Shown here: in pieces, positions 1-11,576 of the stretch
Layout of the letters: each line of letters opens with the position of its first letter
Position numbering within the stretch: position 1 is the stretch's first letter
NCBI GenBank assembly: GCA_019747075.1
Contig: JAIERF010000096.1
Span: forward strand, 1 to 43,972
Length of the DNA stretch: 43,972 bases
Direction of reading: 5' to 3'
From: Pseudomonadaceae bacterium
GTDB taxonomy: Bacteria > Pseudomonadota > Gammaproteobacteria > Pseudomonadales > Pseudomonadaceae
Notes under the pieces: generated by a model
The model's input: the letters and a program-made list of their open reading frames with translations, nothing else
Database searches by the model: none
Told to the model about the DNA's origin: nothing
Made by a program: the position numbers and the translations under genes

Positions 1-476
1 ACTGAGGTCAGGATTTTCTCGACCGCCGGGCCATGCACATTCAACTCGGCCGACATCAACTGCTCGCGCTGCTGGCTAAGGGGCACCAATTGCTCGCGGA
101 ACAGACGGCGGTAATCGCCATGCAGGCGACGGATTTCCCCAAGTAGACGCTGCCGTTCGGCGTCCTGCAGACGCCCATCGGCTTGGTCGAGGGCGGCGCT
201 CATGCGCTGATCCAGGGCTGCAAACTGCTGCTCTGCCGCAGAATCACCATTGCGGGCAAACTGGCGCACGCTCAGTTGCAAGCGTGCCATGGCATCGGTC
301 ACCTTGGTCAGCTGGTCCATGCTCGGCCCCAGATCCTGGGTCACGACCTCAACCCGGCTGGCAATGCTACGCAGCGACACGGTAGACACCACGCCGAGCG
401 CCACCAGCAACAACCCCAACGCCAGCGGCACGATGGCGATCTTGTAGGCGATACGTAGATCGGCAAACCATTGCAT
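1..476 (-). CDS. Methyl-accepting chemotaxis protein, N-terminal part (cut by window edge)
   Basis: Reading the minus strand from an ATG at 476 gives an open frame of about 158 codons that runs off the left edge without a stop. It starts MQWFADLRIAYKIAIVPLAL, a short cytoplasmic tail followed by one hydrophobic segment at roughly residues 10-32. A long polar, helix-rich stretch with many Gln, Arg and Leu follows, as in the periplasmic four-helix sensor region of chemoreceptors. The HAMP and signalling domains would lie outside the window, so the family call rests on the N-terminal architecture. A Shine-Dalgarno AGGAGT sits about 12 bases upstream of the ATG. A sigma-28-like promoter lies at 543-570. 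The gene follows sucD on the same strand but is separated from it by a terminator. The ligand cannot be told from sequence. Confidence 0.75.
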   Translation of the reverse strand, partial: MQWFADLRIAYKIAIVPLALGLLLVALGVVSTVSLRSIASRVEVVTQDLGPSMDQLTKVTDAMARLQLSVRQFARNGDSAAEQQFAALDQRMSAALDQADGRLQDAERQRLLGEIRRLHGDYRRLFREQLVPLSQQREQLMSAELNVHGPAVEKILTS

Positions 477-542
477 GTGACGGGTACTCCTGATGACTGG
501 AAATAGACGGGGGGTGGTTGCAAAACCCAGGCCGTTTATCTC

Positions 543-570
543 GTATCGACCGCCCACCGGCGAATCTTGA
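543..570 (-). promoter_or_regulatory. Candidate sigma-28 (FliA) promoter for the chemoreceptor at 1-476
   Basis: On the minus strand TCAAGATT (563-570) is followed after 12 bases by GTCGATAC (543-550). This resembles the FliA consensus TCAAGTTT / GCCGATAA, and chemoreceptors are typical FliA targets. The transcription start would lie about 60 bases upstream of the ATG. This is a pattern match only. Confidence 0.4.
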
Positions 571-589
571 TTGCATCAGTCTAGTAAGC

Positions 590-617
590 AAAAAGGCCAC
601 CCGAAGGTGGCCTTTTT
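590..617 (-). terminator. Rho-independent terminator after sucD
   Basis: A perfect 12-bp stem, AAAAAGGCCACC / GGTGGCCTTTTT with a CGAA loop, has T runs on both strands. It lies 17 bases beyond the sucD stop codon and ends the sdh-suc operon, separating it from the chemoreceptor gene downstream. Confidence 0.9.
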
Positions 618-633
618 GTTTTAACCGCTACTA

Positions 634-1515
634 TTACTTCACTTTCCAGCCGGTCAGTTCGGCCAGCGCCGTACCGATGTCAGCCAGGGAGCGCACGGTT
701 TTTACACCTGCGTCCTGCAGGGCGGCGAACTTCTCGTCGGCCGTGCCTTTACCACCGGAAATGATCGCACCGGCGTGGCCCATGCGCTTGCCCGCTGGGG
801 CAGTTACACCGGCAATGTAGGACACCACTGGCTTGGTCACGTGGGCCTTGATATAGGCTGCCGCTTCTTCTTCAGCCGAACCGCCGATCTCACCGATCAT
901 CACGATCGCTTCGGTCTTCGGGTCTTCCTGGAACAGCTTCAGAATGTCGATGAAGTTGGAGCCTGGGATCGGGTCACCACCAATGCCGACGCAGGTGGAC
1001 TGACCGAAACCGGCGTCAGTGGTCTGCTTCACGGCTTCATAGGTCAGGGTGCCGGAACGCGACACGATGCCCACTTTGCCTGGCAAGTGGATGTGGCCTG
1101 GCATGATGCCGATCTTGCACTCGCCCGGTGTGATCACGCCTGGGCAGTTAGGGCCGATCAGGGTAACACCCAGCTCATCGCACTTAACTTTAGCGTCCAG
1201 CATGTCCAGAGTAGGAATGCCTTCGGTGATGCAGACGATCAGCTTGATGCCGCCGAAGGCTGCTTCCAGGATCGAGTCCTTGCAGAAAGGAGCTGGAACG
1301 TAGATCACGCTGGCAGTGGCGCCAGTGGCAGCTACAGCGTCTTTCACGGTGTTGAACACTGGCAGACCCAGGTGCTCGGTGCCGCCCTTGCCCGGCGTTA
1401 CACCACCAACCATCTTGGTGCCGTATTCGATGGCTTGTTGGGTGTGGAAACTACCTTGCGAACCGGTAATACCCTGGCAGATAACTTTGGTGTCTTTATT
1501 GATCAGGACGCTCAT
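634..1515 (-). CDS. sucD: Succinyl-CoA ligase (ADP-forming), alpha subunit
   Basis: Converts succinyl-CoA, ADP and phosphate to succinate, CoA and ATP in the TCA cycle, together with SucC. The 293-residue product has the usual length for SucD. The N-terminal CoA-binding Rossmann part carries [19 protein letters not shown]. The phosphohistidine active site is H247 in [18 protein letters not shown]. The ATG at 1515 overlaps the last base of the sucC stop codon (TAATG), so the two subunits are translationally coupled. It is the last gene of the operon and is followed by a strong terminator at 590-617. Confidence 0.98.
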   Translation of the reverse strand: MSVLINKDTKVICQGITGSQGSFHTQQAIEYGTKMVGGVTPGKGGTEHLGLPVFNTVKDAVAATGATASVIYVPAPFCKDSILEAAFGGIKLIVCITEGIPTLDMLDAKVKCDELGVTLIGPNCPGVITPGECKIGIMPGHIHLPGKVGIVSRSGTLTYEAVKQTTDAGFGQSTCVGIGGDPIPGSNFIDILKLFQEDPKTEAIVMIGEIGGSAEEEAAAYIKAHVTKPVVSYIAGVTAPAGKRMGHAGAIISGGKGTADEKFAALQDAGVKTVRSLADIGTALAELTGWKVK

Positions 1516-2681
1516 TATTTGCCCTCCGCAGCTTTGACAACTTGTTGAGCAGCGTCGGTCAGGCTGGTAGCCGCGATGATGTTCAAACCGCTTTCTGCCA
1601 GTACTTTAGCGCCCAGTTCAGCGTTGTTACCTTCAAGGCGAACAACAACCGGGATTTTAACGCCGACTTCTTTCACTGCACCGATGATGCCTTCGGCAAT
1701 CATGTCGCAACGCACGATGCCGCCGAAGATGTTGACCAATACTGCAGCGACGTTGGAGTCGGACAGGATGATCTTGAAGGCTTCGGTTACGCGTTCTTTG
1801 GTAGCACCACCGCCCACGTCGAGGAAGTTGGCTGGTTTGCCGCCATGCAGGTTGACGATGTCCATGGTACCCATGGCCAGACCGGCACCGTTGACCATGC
1901 AACCGATGTTGCCTTCCAGTGCTACGTAGTTCAGCTCGAATTTGGCAGCGTGAGCTTCACGTGGATCGTCCTGCGACGGATCGTGGAAAGTCTTCAGCTT
2001 CGGCTGACGGTACATGGCGTTGGCGTCGATGTTGATTTTGGCGTCGAGGCAATGCAGATCGCCGTCAGCCTTGATCACCAGCGGGTTCACTTCCAGCAGG
2101 GCCAGATCGTGATCCTGGAACAGTTTGGCCAGACCGACGAATATCTTGGCGAACTGAGCAACTTGCTTGCCTTCCAGACCCAGCTGGAATGCCAACTCGC
2201 GACCCTGGAATGGCTGAGCGCCAACCAATGGATCGATAGTGGCTTTGAGAATTTTTTCTGGAGTTTCGTGAGCGATCTTCTCGATGTCCACGCCACCTTC
2301 GGTGGACGCCATGAACACGATACGACGGCTCGAACGGTCAACTACTGCGCCCAGATACAGCTCTTTGGCGATATTGGTGCAGGACTCAACCAGAATCTTG
2401 GTAACCGGCTGACCATTGGCATCAGTCTGGTAAGTCACCAGACGCTTGCCCAACCACTGAGCGGCGAACGCCTTGGCGTCTTCCTTGTTGCGAACCAGCT
2501 TTACGCCACCCGCTTTACCGCGACCACCGGCATGCACCTGGGCCTTGACTACCCACTCGGTGCCACCAATCTTGTCGCACGCTTCTGCGGCGGCTTCCGG
2601 AGTGTCTACCGCGAAGCCCTGGGACACCGGCAAGCCGTATTCGGCGAACAGCTGCTTACCCTGATACTCGTGAAGATTCAT
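1515..2681 (-). CDS. sucC: Succinyl-CoA ligase (ADP-forming), beta subunit
   Basis: Beta subunit of succinyl-CoA synthetase. It carries the ATP-grasp nucleotide-binding domain and forms a heterotetramer with SucD. The 388-residue length equals that of E. coli SucC. It begins [20 protein letters not shown], the conserved start of the family. The glycine-rich [18 protein letters not shown] near residues 45-63 belongs to the ATP-grasp fold. The C-terminal [19 protein letters not shown] segment is the CoA-ligase domain contacting SucD. The ribosome binding site is weak. An inter-cistronic gap of 155 bases with hairpins separates it from lpd upstream. Confidence 0.98.
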   Translation of the reverse strand: MNLHEYQGKQLFAEYGLPVSQGFAVDTPEAAAEACDKIGGTEWVVKAQVHAGGRGKAGGVKLVRNKEDAKAFAAQWLGKRLVTYQTDANGQPVTKILVESCTNIAKELYLGAVVDRSSRRIVFMASTEGGVDIEKIAHETPEKILKATIDPLVGAQPFQGRELAFQLGLEGKQVAQFAKIFVGLAKLFQDHDLALLEVNPLVIKADGDLHCLDAKINIDANAMYRQPKLKTFHDPSQDDPREAHAAKFELNYVALEGNIGCMVNGAGLAMGTMDIVNLHGGKPANFLDVGGGATKERVTEAFKIILSDSNVAAVLVNIFGGIVRCDMIAEGIIGAVKEVGVKIPVVVRLEGNNAELGAKVLAESGLNIIAATSLTDAAQQVVKAAEGK

Positions 2682-2722
2682 GCTTATCTACCGTCTTCGT
2701 TTAGGTATTGCGCATACGGCGC

Positions 2723-2767
2723 CGCGCTTGTGACGCGACGCCACCTGTGGCTGCTGCTTAACAGCAG
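2723..2767 (-). other. Intercistronic hairpins between lpd and sucC
   Basis: The 155-base gap between lpd and sucC holds two short inverted repeats: CGCG-N7-CGCG near 2723-2738 and CTGCTG-CTTAA-CAGCAG at 2751-2767. Neither has a T run, so they look like RNA stability or processing elements rather than terminators. Function is inferred. Confidence 0.35.
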
Positions 2768-2836
2768 TCCGACTGACATTGCCCAGGCAAACCTTGGTGA
2801 AGGCCTACCCGGACGCTGCCGGCCGTGGTTCTCGTC

Positions 2837-4276
<1,440 letters not shown>

Positions 4277-4299
4277 TCATTCCTTCTCGAATTCAGGCA

Positions 4300-4322
4300 A
4301 ACGGCCCCTCGTGAGGGCCGTT
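4300..4322 (-). other. Intercistronic hairpin between sucB and lpd
   Basis: AACGGCCC (4300-4307) pairs with GGGCCGTT (4315-4322) around a 7-base loop. There is no T run on the coding strand. It is probably an mRNA stabilising or processing structure within the operon. Confidence 0.45.
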
Positions 4323-4338
4323 GTATAAGGGCTGCGGC

Positions 4339-5559
4339 TCAGATGTCGAGCAGCAGGCGCGCCGGGTCTTCCAGCAGGTTTTTGATGGTCACCAGGAAGC
4401 TGACCGCTTCCTTGCCATCGATCAAACGGTGATCGTAAGACAGCGCCAGGTACATCATCGGCCGGATAACCACTTGACCGTTGATCGCCATCGGCCGTTG
4501 CAGAATGTTGTGCATGCCAAGAATGGCAGCCTGCGGCGGGTTGACGATTGGGGTCGACATCATCGAACCGAAGGTGCCGCCGTTGGTGATGGTGAAGGTG
4601 CCACCCGTCATATCGTCGATCGACAACTTGCCGTCTTTAGCCTTCTTGCCGAAGGTCGCGATACCCCCTTCGATTTCAGCCAGGCTCATGAGTTCCGCAT
4701 TACGCAGTACCGGAACCACCAGGCCACGGTCGCTGGAGACGGCAACACCGATGTCGGCAAAGCCGTGATAGACGATGTCGCTGCCGTCGATCGAGGCGTT
4801 GACGGCTGGGAAGCGCTTCAGCGCTTCGGTAGCGGCCTTGACGAAGAACGACATGAAGCCCAGGCGCACGCCGTTATGGGACTTCTCGAACAAGTCTTTG
4901 TACTTCGAACGCAGGGCCATGACTTCGGTCATGTCGACTTCGTTGAAGGTGGTCAGCATCGCCATGTTCGACTGAGCTTCAACCAGACGCTCGGCCACCT
5001 TGGCGCGCAGGCGAGTCATTGGCACGCGCTTCTCGACGCGATCACCAGCAGCGAGCATCGGCGCGGCAGCAGCAGGAGCGGCAGGTTTGGCGACCGCAGC
5101 AACGGGGGCATTCTTCTTCGCTTCAACAGCGGCAACCACGTCTTCTTTGCTGACACGACCGCCTTTGCCTGTACCTACGACAGTGCTTGGATCAATGCCG
5201 TTTTCTTCAGCAATCTTGCGCGCTGCAGGCGACAGGACTTGCTCGTCGCCAGCCACTACCACAGCAGCAGCCACGGGGGCAGCAGCCTGGGCGGCAACGG
5301 CAGGGGCAGCAGCGACAGCACCGCCTTCATTCAGGGTGCCCAGCAGTTCGTTGCTGAGTACGGTGTCGCCTTCGTTCTTGATGATTTGCGCGAGGACGCC
5401 GTCGGCCTCGGCCAGCACTTCGATCACTACCTTATCGGTTTCGATGTCGACGATCAGTTCGTCGCGCTTGACTACATCGCCTGGCTTCTTGTGCCAGGTG
5501 GCCACGGTGCCGTCGGCAACCGATTCCGGAAAAGTAGGGGCTTTGATCTCGATAGCCAT
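4339..5559 (-). CDS. sucB: Dihydrolipoyllysine-residue succinyltransferase (E2 of 2-oxoglutarate dehydrogenase)
   Basis: Core E2 subunit that transfers the succinyl group from lipoamide to CoA. The 406-residue protein has three domains. A lipoyl domain at about residues 1-80 carries the lipoylated K43 in [11 protein letters not shown]. Ala/Pro-rich linkers flank a peripheral-subunit-binding domain starting at [17 protein letters not shown]. The C-terminal catalytic domain ends with the active-site motif [16 protein letters not shown] (His and Asp). A Shine-Dalgarno AAGGAA lies 7 bases before the ATG. It sits 70 bases after sucA in the operon. Confidence 0.98.
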   Translation of the reverse strand: MAIEIKAPTFPESVADGTVATWHKKPGDVVKRDELIVDIETDKVVIEVLAEADGVLAQIIKNEGDTVLSNELLGTLNEGGAVAAAPAVAAQAAAPVAAAVVVAGDEQVLSPAARKIAEENGIDPSTVVGTGKGGRVSKEDVVAAVEAKKNAPVAAVAKPAAPAAAAPMLAAGDRVEKRVPMTRLRAKVAERLVEAQSNMAMLTTFNEVDMTEVMALRSKYKDLFEKSHNGVRLGFMSFFVKAATEALKRFPAVNASIDGSDIVYHGFADIGVAVSSDRGLVVPVLRNAELMSLAEIEGGIATFGKKAKDGKLSIDDMTGGTFTITNGGTFGSMMSTPIVNPPQAAILGMHNILQRPMAINGQVVIRPMMYLALSYDHRLIDGKEAVSFLVTIKNLLEDPARLLLDI

Positions 5560-5629
5560 TGTGTGTCGTTCCTTAAATTCGGTTTCTTCTACAAGGCGGC
5601 CTCAGCAGGCCGTCTGTTGCGCGAAGGCG

Positions 5630-8461
5630 TTAAACAGTAAAGGCGTCAAGCAGGAGTTTGTCCTGCTGTTCAGCGTGCATTGAGGCATAACCACAGGCGG
5701 GTGCCGCTGAACCAGCACGGCCCGCATACTCAAGAAACAAGGTTTTCTTGTGTGCAGTAGCCACTCGCCGCATGTGATGCTGACTGCAGTACCACGCGCC
5801 CTGGTTCATCGGTTCTTCCTGACACCAGACGATATGCTTGAGGTTTTTGTAAGGAGCCAAAACCTCCGCCAAGTCGTCTTCCGGGAACGGATACAGCTGC
5901 TCAATTCGCACGATGGCGATGTCTTCACGGCCTTCAGCGCGACGTTTCTCCAGCAAGTCGTAGTAAACCTTGCCGCTGCACAGCACCACTCGCTCTACTT
6001 TCTTCGCGTCATGGGCATCGACTTCACCCAGTACGGTCTGGAACGAGCCTTCGGCCAATTCTTCCAAGGTTGAGATAGCCAATTTGTGCCGCAACAGAGA
6101 CTTGGGGGTCAATGCGACCAAAGGCTTACGCAACGGACGAATCACCTGACGACGCAGCATGTGGTAGACCTGCGCCGGCGTCGTTGGGACACAAACCTGG
6201 ATGTTGTGCTCAGCACACAACTGCAGGTAGCGCTCCAGACGTGCCGAGGAGTGCTCCGGGCCCTGGCCTTCGTAACCGTGCGGCAAGAGCATGGTCAGAC
6301 CGCACAGACGGCCCCACTTGTGCTCACCACTGGTGATGAACTGGTCTACTACCACCTGGGCACCGTTGGCGAAGTCGCCGAACTGCGCTTCCCAAATAAC
6401 CAATGCATTTGGCGTGGTGGTCGAGTAGCCATATTCAAAGGCAAGTACGGCTTCTTCGGACAGCAGCGAGTCATACAGATCAAAACGCGGTTGACCTTCG
6501 TAAAGGTGCTGCAAGGCGATATGGGTACCAGCGTCCTTCTGGTTGTGCAGCGCCGCATGGCGGTGCGAGAAGGTGCCACGGCCCACATCCTGACCGGTAA
6601 TCCGGATCGGATGGCCTTCAAACAACAGGGTCGCGTAAGCCATGGTCTCGGCGTAGCCCCAGTTGATTGGCAGCGCGCCGGCCGTCATCTTCTGACGATC
6701 TTCGAGGATCTTCGCCACCTGGCGCTGAACCACGAAGCCTTCCGGAATTTCCAACAGCTTGTTGGACAGCTCCTGCAGGGTTTTCAGCTCGAAACGCGTG
6801 TCATGTCGCGCATTCCAGGCATGGCCCAAATAAGGACGCCAGTCAACGAACAACTCTTCGTTCGGCTGCTTGACCAGGCTTTTGACCACATGCTGGCCGT
6901 TATCCAGCGCATTGCGGTAGTCATCGACCTTGGCCTGCACCGCATCACTGCTGTGGCTGCCGGCCTGGGTCAGCGCATCGGCGTACAGCTCACGGGTGGT
7001 GCGCTGCTTAGCGATTTGCTGATACATCAGCGGCTGGGTACCACTCGGCTCATCGGCCTCGTTGTGGCCACGACGACGGTAACAAACCAGATCGATCACC
7101 ACGTCACGCTTGAACTGCATGCGGTAATCAATGGCCAGCTGGGTAACAAACAGTACAGCTTCCGGATCATCGCCGTTCACGTGCAGGATCGGCGCCTGAA
7201 TCATCTTGGCAACGTCGGTGCAGTACTCGGTGGAGCGCGAGTCTTCCGGGTTACTGATGGTGAAGCCGACCTGGTTGTTGATCACGATATGGATGGTGCC
7301 GCCCGTTTTGAAACCACGGGTCTGCGACATCTGGAAGGTTTCCATGACCACACCCTGACCGGCAAACGCCGCATCACCGTGCAGGGAAACCGGCAGAACC
7401 TTGTCACCGGTGGTATCGAGACGGCGATCCTGACGAGCGCGCACCGACCCCTCGACCACTGGCGAAACGATCTCCAGGTGGGACGGGTTGAAGGCCATGG
7501 CCAGGTGAACTTCACCACCACTGGTCATCACGTTGGACGAGAAGCCCTGGTGGTATTTAACGTCGCCAGACCCCAGCTCAACCTTCTTCTTGCCTTCGAA
7601 CTCGTCGAACAGGTCGCGCGGGTTCTTGCCGAAGGTGTTGACCAGCACGTTGAGACGGCCACGGTGGGCCATGCCGATAACGATTTCTTTGGTGCCGTAA
7701 GAACCGCAGCGCTGGATGATTTCGTCCAGCAACGGAATCAGGCTCTCACCACCTTCAAGACCAAAGCGCTTGGTGCCCGGGTACTTGGTGCCCAGGTATT
7801 TTTCCAGGCCTTCAGCGGCGGTCAGACGCTCAAGCAGATGGCTTTGCGCCTCGGCACTGATCTGTGGACGGCCACGTACGCTTTCGAGGCGCTGCTGGAA
7901 CCACTTGCGCTGCTCGGAATCGACGATATGAGTAAATTCGGCGCCAATGGTCCGGCAATAGGTCTGCCGCAACGCATCGTGAATCTCGCGCAGGGTTGCT
8001 TCTTCTTTGCCGATATACAGCTCACCGGTGCGGAAGACGGTATCCAAGTCGGCAGCAGTCAGACCGTAATGGTCAATCGACAAATCGGCGGGAGACGTAC
8101 GTTGCCACAACCCCAAGGGGTCGAGTTGGGCGGCCTGGTGCCCGCGCATGCGATAAGCCTGAATCAGTCGCAGGACTTCAACCTGCTTCTTCTCATGCTC
8201 AGTGCTAACGCTGCCGGCAGAAACCGGTTGGGCGCGGCGCTGGTTTTTGGCCAGTAAAACGAAGTGATCGCGAACCGTAGAATGCGAAACATCGGTGACA
8301 GAATTGCCGTCAGCGGGCAACTTCTGGAAATAGGTGCGCCATTCATCTGGCACAGCGTTGGGATCGTGCAGGTAAAGCTCATAGAGCTCTTCCACATAGG
8401 CAGCGTTACCACCGGATAGGTGGGCACTGTTCCACATGCGCTGCATCACGCTTTCTTGCAT
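5630..8461 (-). CDS. sucA: 2-oxoglutarate dehydrogenase E1 component
   Basis: Thiamine-diphosphate E1 enzyme that decarboxylates 2-oxoglutarate and succinylates the lipoyl group of SucB. The product has 943 residues, the usual pseudomonad length. The N-terminus MQESVMQRMWNSAHLSGGNA and the segment YVEELYELYLHDP are typical of the E2-interacting region. VIGMAHRGRLNVLVNTFGK and the ThDP/Mg motif from GDAAFAGQG to NNQVGFT mark the catalytic core. The first ATG (8461) is preferred because GAGGG lies 9 bases upstream; an in-frame Met five codons on is the alternative. It follows sdhB after a 251-base gap containing hairpins. Confidence 0.98.
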   Translation of the reverse strand: MQESVMQRMWNSAHLSGGNAAYVEELYELYLHDPNAVPDEWRTYFQKLPADGNSVTDVSHSTVRDHFVLLAKNQRRAQPVSAGSVSTEHEKKQVEVLRLIQAYRMRGHQAAQLDPLGLWQRTSPADLSIDHYGLTAADLDTVFRTGELYIGKEEATLREIHDALRQTYCRTIGAEFTHIVDSEQRKWFQQRLESVRGRPQISAEAQSHLLERLTAAEGLEKYLGTKYPGTKRFGLEGGESLIPLLDEIIQRCGSYGTKEIVIGMAHRGRLNVLVNTFGKNPRDLFDEFEGKKKVELGSGDVKYHQGFSSNVMTSGGEVHLAMAFNPSHLEIVSPVVEGSVRARQDRRLDTTGDKVLPVSLHGDAAFAGQGVVMETFQMSQTRGFKTGGTIHIVINNQVGFTISNPEDSRSTEYCTDVAKMIQAPILHVNGDDPEAVLFVTQLAIDYRMQFKRDVVIDLVCYRRRGHNEADEPSGTQPLMYQQIAKQRTTRELYADALTQAGSHSSDAVQAKVDDYRNALDNGQHVVKSLVKQPNEELFVDWRPYLGHAWNARHDTRFELKTLQELSNKLLEIPEGFVVQRQVAKILEDRQKMTAGALPINWGYAETMAYATLLFEGHPIRITGQDVGRGTFSHRHAALHNQKDAGTHIALQHLYEGQPRFDLYDSLLSEEAVLAFEYGYSTTTPNALVIWEAQFGDFANGAQVVVDQFITSGEHKWGRLCGLTMLLPHGYEGQGPEHSSARLERYLQLCAEHNIQVCVPTTPAQVYHMLRRQVIRPLRKPLVALTPKSLLRHKLAISTLEELAEGSFQTVLGEVDAHDAKKVERVVLCSGKVYYDLLEKRRAEGREDIAIVRIEQLYPFPEDDLAEVLAPYKNLKHIVWCQEEPMNQGAWYCSQHHMRRVATAHKKTLFLEYAGRAGSAAPACGYASMHAEQQDKLLLDAFTV

Positions 8462-8572
8462 GCTTGGTCACCCTCGGTAAGGGGACACCATCGGCGTAGA
8501 TGCCGCAGTTAAGCTAAAACCGAGTCCTGGTGCAGCGACTTCGGTAAAGCCACTACGGGATCCTGCAGATAG

Positions 8573-8686
8573 TCCGGGTACCAGCCCGGATGCCCCTGCT
8601 GGTCGTCGTATTTACGATTTATGAAACGCCGCTTTGTGAGCAGCGTTCTTATTGACCACGGTGCGGAAGTATCTCCGCAACCGTGG
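8573..8686 (-). other. Hairpins in the sdhB-sucA intercistronic region
   Basis: The gap 8462-8712 has no gene. It contains a strong hairpin, CCACGG-TGCGGA (8656-8667) pairing with TCCGCA-a-CCGTGG (8674-8686), and a second one, TCCGGG/CCCGGA at 8573-8590. Neither has a T run, so full termination is unlikely. E. coli also has structured RNA between sdhB and sucA; a similar role in mRNA processing or segmental stability is inferred. Confidence 0.5.
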
Positions 8687-8712
8687 GTATTGCCGGTAAA
8701 GCTATTCGTTTA

Positions 8713-9420
8713 TCAGGTCGCGCTTTGCAGCAGCATGCTACGTATGTGGCCGATTGCCTTGGTCGGATTGAGACCTTTAGGGCAAACGTTCACGCAGTTC
8801 ATGATGCCGCGGCAACGGAACACGCTGAACGGGTCATCCAGTGAAGCCAGACGCTCTTCGGTCTTGGTGTCACGGCTGTCGGCCAGGAAACGATAGGCCT
8901 GCAACAGTGCCGCTGGGCCGAGGAACTTGTCAGGGTTCCACCAGAACGACGGGCAAGAGGTCGAGCAGCATGCGCACAGAATGCACTCATACAAGCCGTC
9001 GAGTTTCTCGCGTTCTTCCGGCGACTGCAGACGCTCAATGGCTGGGCTCGGCGAATCGTTTTGCAGGAATGGCTGCACCTTCTCGTACTGCTTGTAGAAG
9101 ATGCTCATATCGACCACCAGGTCACGAATGACCGGCAGGCCAGGCAGTGGACGAATCACCAGCTTGCCACCTTTCAGCCCCGCTTCTGACAGCGGAGTAA
9201 TGCAGGCCAAACCATTCTTGCCGTTGATGTTCATGCCATCGGAGCCGCAAACGCCCTCGCGGCAGGAACGACGGTAGGAAAAGCCTTGGTCCTGCTCTTT
9301 GATCAGGGCCAGCACGTCAAGAACCATGATGTCCTTGCCGTCGGTATTGACCTGGAAGTCCTGCATGAACGGCGCCGCGTCCCGGTCAGGGTTGTAGCGA
9401 TAAACACTGACTTGCAACAT
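8713..9420 (-). CDS. sdhB: Succinate dehydrogenase iron-sulfur subunit
   Basis: Iron-sulfur subunit of complex II that passes electrons from SdhA to the quinone site. The chosen product has 235 residues. The [2Fe-2S] ligands are in SCREGVCGSDGMNINGKNGLAC. The [4Fe-4S]/[3Fe-4S] ligands are in CILCACCSTSCP and CVNVCPKGLNP. A GTG three codons upstream (9429) is possible, but the ATG at 9420 has AAGGG at proper distance and gives the usual MLQVSVYRYNP start. It begins 11 bases after the sdhA stop. Confidence 0.97.
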   Translation of the reverse strand: MLQVSVYRYNPDRDAAPFMQDFQVNTDGKDIMVLDVLALIKEQDQGFSYRRSCREGVCGSDGMNINGKNGLACITPLSEAGLKGGKLVIRPLPGLPVIRDLVVDMSIFYKQYEKVQPFLQNDSPSPAIERLQSPEEREKLDGLYECILCACCSTSCPSFWWNPDKFLGPAALLQAYRFLADSRDTKTEERLASLDDPFSVFRCRGIMNCVNVCPKGLNPTKAIGHIRSMLLQSAT

Positions 9421-9431
9421 ATCGGTCACCC

Positions 9432-11204
9432 TTAGTAAGTCCGAATCTTGGGTTCAAACACAGGTACAGTCTTCGGTGCGAAGTTAACGGCGCGCTTGCT
9501 TACGCGCTTTTCGCCCGGGAAGTACAGGGAGTGGCACAGCCAGTTTTCGTCGTCACGATCTTCGAAATCTTCACGGGCATGGGCGCCGCGGGACTCGGTG
9601 CGGGTATCAGCCGCAATGGCCGTGGCTTCCGCCACTTCCAGAAGATTCTGCAGCTCCAGGGCTTCAAGACGGGCAGTGTTGAATGCCTGGCTCTTGTCCG
9701 TGATCTTCACGTTGGCGATGCGCTCGCGCAGGCCGACCAGTTGCTCGATACCCTTCTTCATGTATTCGCCAGTACGGAATACACCGAAGTAGTTCTGCAT
9801 GCAGGTCTGCAGCTCTTTACGCAGCGGTGCTACGTCTTCGCCGGTGGTGCGCTCGTTGACGCCATTCAGACGCTTGAGCGAAGCCTCAATATCGGTCTCG
9901 GTGGCACCACGGTGCTCGATACCTTCTTTCAAGGCTTTTTCCAGGTGCATGCCAGCAGCGCGACCGAAGACCACCAAGTCCAGCAGTGAGTTACCGCCGA
10001 GACGGTTGGCGCCGTGTACCGATACGCATGCCACTTCGCCGACCGCAAACAGACCTTCGATGATCTTGTCGTTGCCGTTGGCATCCTGAGTGATGGCCTG
10101 ACCATGAATGTTGGTCGGCACGCCGCCCATCATGTAGTGGCAGGTAGGCACAACAGGAATCGGGGCAGTCACTGGATCGACGTGTGCAAAGGTCTTGGAC
10201 AGCTCACAGATACCTGGCAGACGGCTGTGCAGCACTTCTTCGCCGAGGTGATCGAGCTTGAGCATCACGTGGTCGCCATCTGGACCACAGCCGTTGCCGG
10301 CGATAATTTCCTTGACCATGGAGCGTGCAACAACGTCGCGGCCTGCCAAGTCTTTGGCGTTGGGCGCATAGCGCTCCATGAAACGCTCGCCATGCTTGTT
10401 GATCAGGTAGCCACCTTCACCACGGCAACCTTCAGTTACCAGGGTACCGGCACCGGCGATACCGGTCGGGTGGAACTGCCACATTTCGATGTCTTGCACC
10501 GGCACGCCAGCACGCAGCGCCATACCGATACCGTCACCGGTGTTGATCAGGGCGTTGGTGGTCGATGCGTAAATGCGACCTGCACCACCCGTGGCCAGTA
10601 CCACAGCCTTGGAACGGATGTAGACGGTTTCGCCAGTTTCAATGCAGATAGCAATGACACCAACAAACGCACCGTCTTGGTTCTTCACCAGATCGACAGC
10701 GAACCACTCGTTGAGGAACGAGGTGCCGGCTTTCAAGTTGGCCTGATAGAGCGTGTGCAGCAGCGCGTGACCGGTACGGTCAGCAGCAGCGCAGGTACGA
10801 GCGGCCTGGGTGGAGTTGTCCGGACCCTTGGACTGGCCACCGAACGGGCGCTGGTAGATACGGCCCTGCTCGGTACGGGAGAACGGCAGACCCATGTGTT
10901 CCAGCTCGAATACAGCTTCTGGGCCAACCGAACACATGTATTCGATAGCGTCTTGGTCGCCGATATAGTCGGAACCCTTGACGGTATCGTACATGTGCCA
11001 GCGCCAGTCATCATGCGGGTCAGCCGAAGCGATTGCGCAGGTGATGCCGCCCTGAGCGGAAACGGTGTGCGAGCGAGTCGGGAACACCTTGGTGACTACA
11101 GCAGTCTTGTGACCACCTTGTGCCAGTTGCAGCGCGGCGCGCATGCCGGCACCACCACCACCAATAATGATGGCGTCGTAAGAAAGCGTACGAATGTTAG
11201 CCAT
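9432..11204 (-). CDS. sdhA: Succinate dehydrogenase flavoprotein subunit
   Basis: Catalytic subunit of complex II that oxidises succinate to fumarate with covalently bound FAD. The 590-residue protein has the dinucleotide motif [18 protein letters not shown] at the N-terminus and the FAD-linking H46 in [23 protein letters not shown] contributes to the active site. The FAD-binding stretch [20 protein letters not shown] lies further on. Its ATG is three bases after the sdhD stop codon, indicating translational coupling. Length and motifs are complete. Confidence 0.98.
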   Translation of the reverse strand: MANIRTLSYDAIIIGGGGAGMRAALQLAQGGHKTAVVTKVFPTRSHTVSAQGGITCAIASADPHDDWRWHMYDTVKGSDYIGDQDAIEYMCSVGPEAVFELEHMGLPFSRTEQGRIYQRPFGGQSKGPDNSTQAARTCAAADRTGHALLHTLYQANLKAGTSFLNEWFAVDLVKNQDGAFVGVIAICIETGETVYIRSKAVVLATGGAGRIYASTTNALINTGDGIGMALRAGVPVQDIEMWQFHPTGIAGAGTLVTEGCRGEGGYLINKHGERFMERYAPNAKDLAGRDVVARSMVKEIIAGNGCGPDGDHVMLKLDHLGEEVLHSRLPGICELSKTFAHVDPVTAPIPVVPTCHYMMGGVPTNIHGQAITQDANGNDKIIEGLFAVGEVACVSVHGANRLGGNSLLDLVVFGRAAGMHLEKALKEGIEHRGATETDIEASLKRLNGVNERTTGEDVAPLRKELQTCMQNYFGVFRTGEYMKKGIEQLVGLRERIANVKITDKSQAFNTARLEALELQNLLEVAEATAIAADTRTESRGAHAREDFEDRDDENWLCHSLYFPGEKRVSKRAVNFAPKTVPVFEPKIRTY

Positions 11205-11207
11205 GAA

Positions 11208-11576
11208 TCAGATACCCCAAAGAATCTGCACACCCCAGACGAAGAACGTGAACATGGCGATGCCACACGTTGCCTGGAAGAGAAAACGCACAACAGTCGC
11301 CCACTTACCCAGCGCCATTGGCGTCAGGTAGTCGGTGGAAATGGTCCACATGCCAACCCAGGCGTGTACGCCAAGAGCGACCAGGGCCAGCAGACTGAAA
11401 ATACGCATCCAGTTCTGGGAGAACAGACCATGCCAATCGGCGAAGCTCAGGCCGGGATTGGCAATCAGGTATCCCAACAGAAAGAGAAAATAAGCCGCCA
11501 GTGCTACAGCGGAAACACGCTGGGCCATCCAGTCATAGAGGCCCGAACGCGAGAAGTTCGTGACGTTGGTTACCAT
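11208..11576 (-). CDS. sdhD: Succinate dehydrogenase membrane anchor subunit SdhD
   Basis: Small membrane subunit that, with SdhC, binds haem b and ubiquinone. The 122-residue product has three hydrophobic segments. The HAWVGMWTISTDY segment is where family members carry the haem or quinone-site residues. I chose the ATG at 11576 (MVTNVTNFSRSGLYDWMAQR), which overlaps the sdhC stop by 7 bases and has AGGGG 7 bases upstream. A GTG two codons earlier is possible. It lies second in the sdhCDAB order. Confidence 0.95.
   Translation of the reverse strand: MVTNVTNFSRSGLYDWMAQRVSAVALAAYFLFLLGYLIANPGLSFADWHGLFSQNWMRIFSLLALVALGVHAWVGMWTISTDYLTPMALGKWATVVRFLFQATCGIAMFTFFVWGVQILWGI

Noticed and set aside
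4321..5640. Long plus-strand frame opposite sucB
   Set aside because: Shadow of sucB in the complementary frame. The composition is rich in His, Gln and Arg, without domain signals.
6086..8257. Long open frame on the plus strand opposite sucA (about 720 codons)
   Set aside because: It mirrors sucA codon structure, has no ribosome binding site and no recognisable domain. Such antisense frames are common in GC-rich pseudomonad genes.
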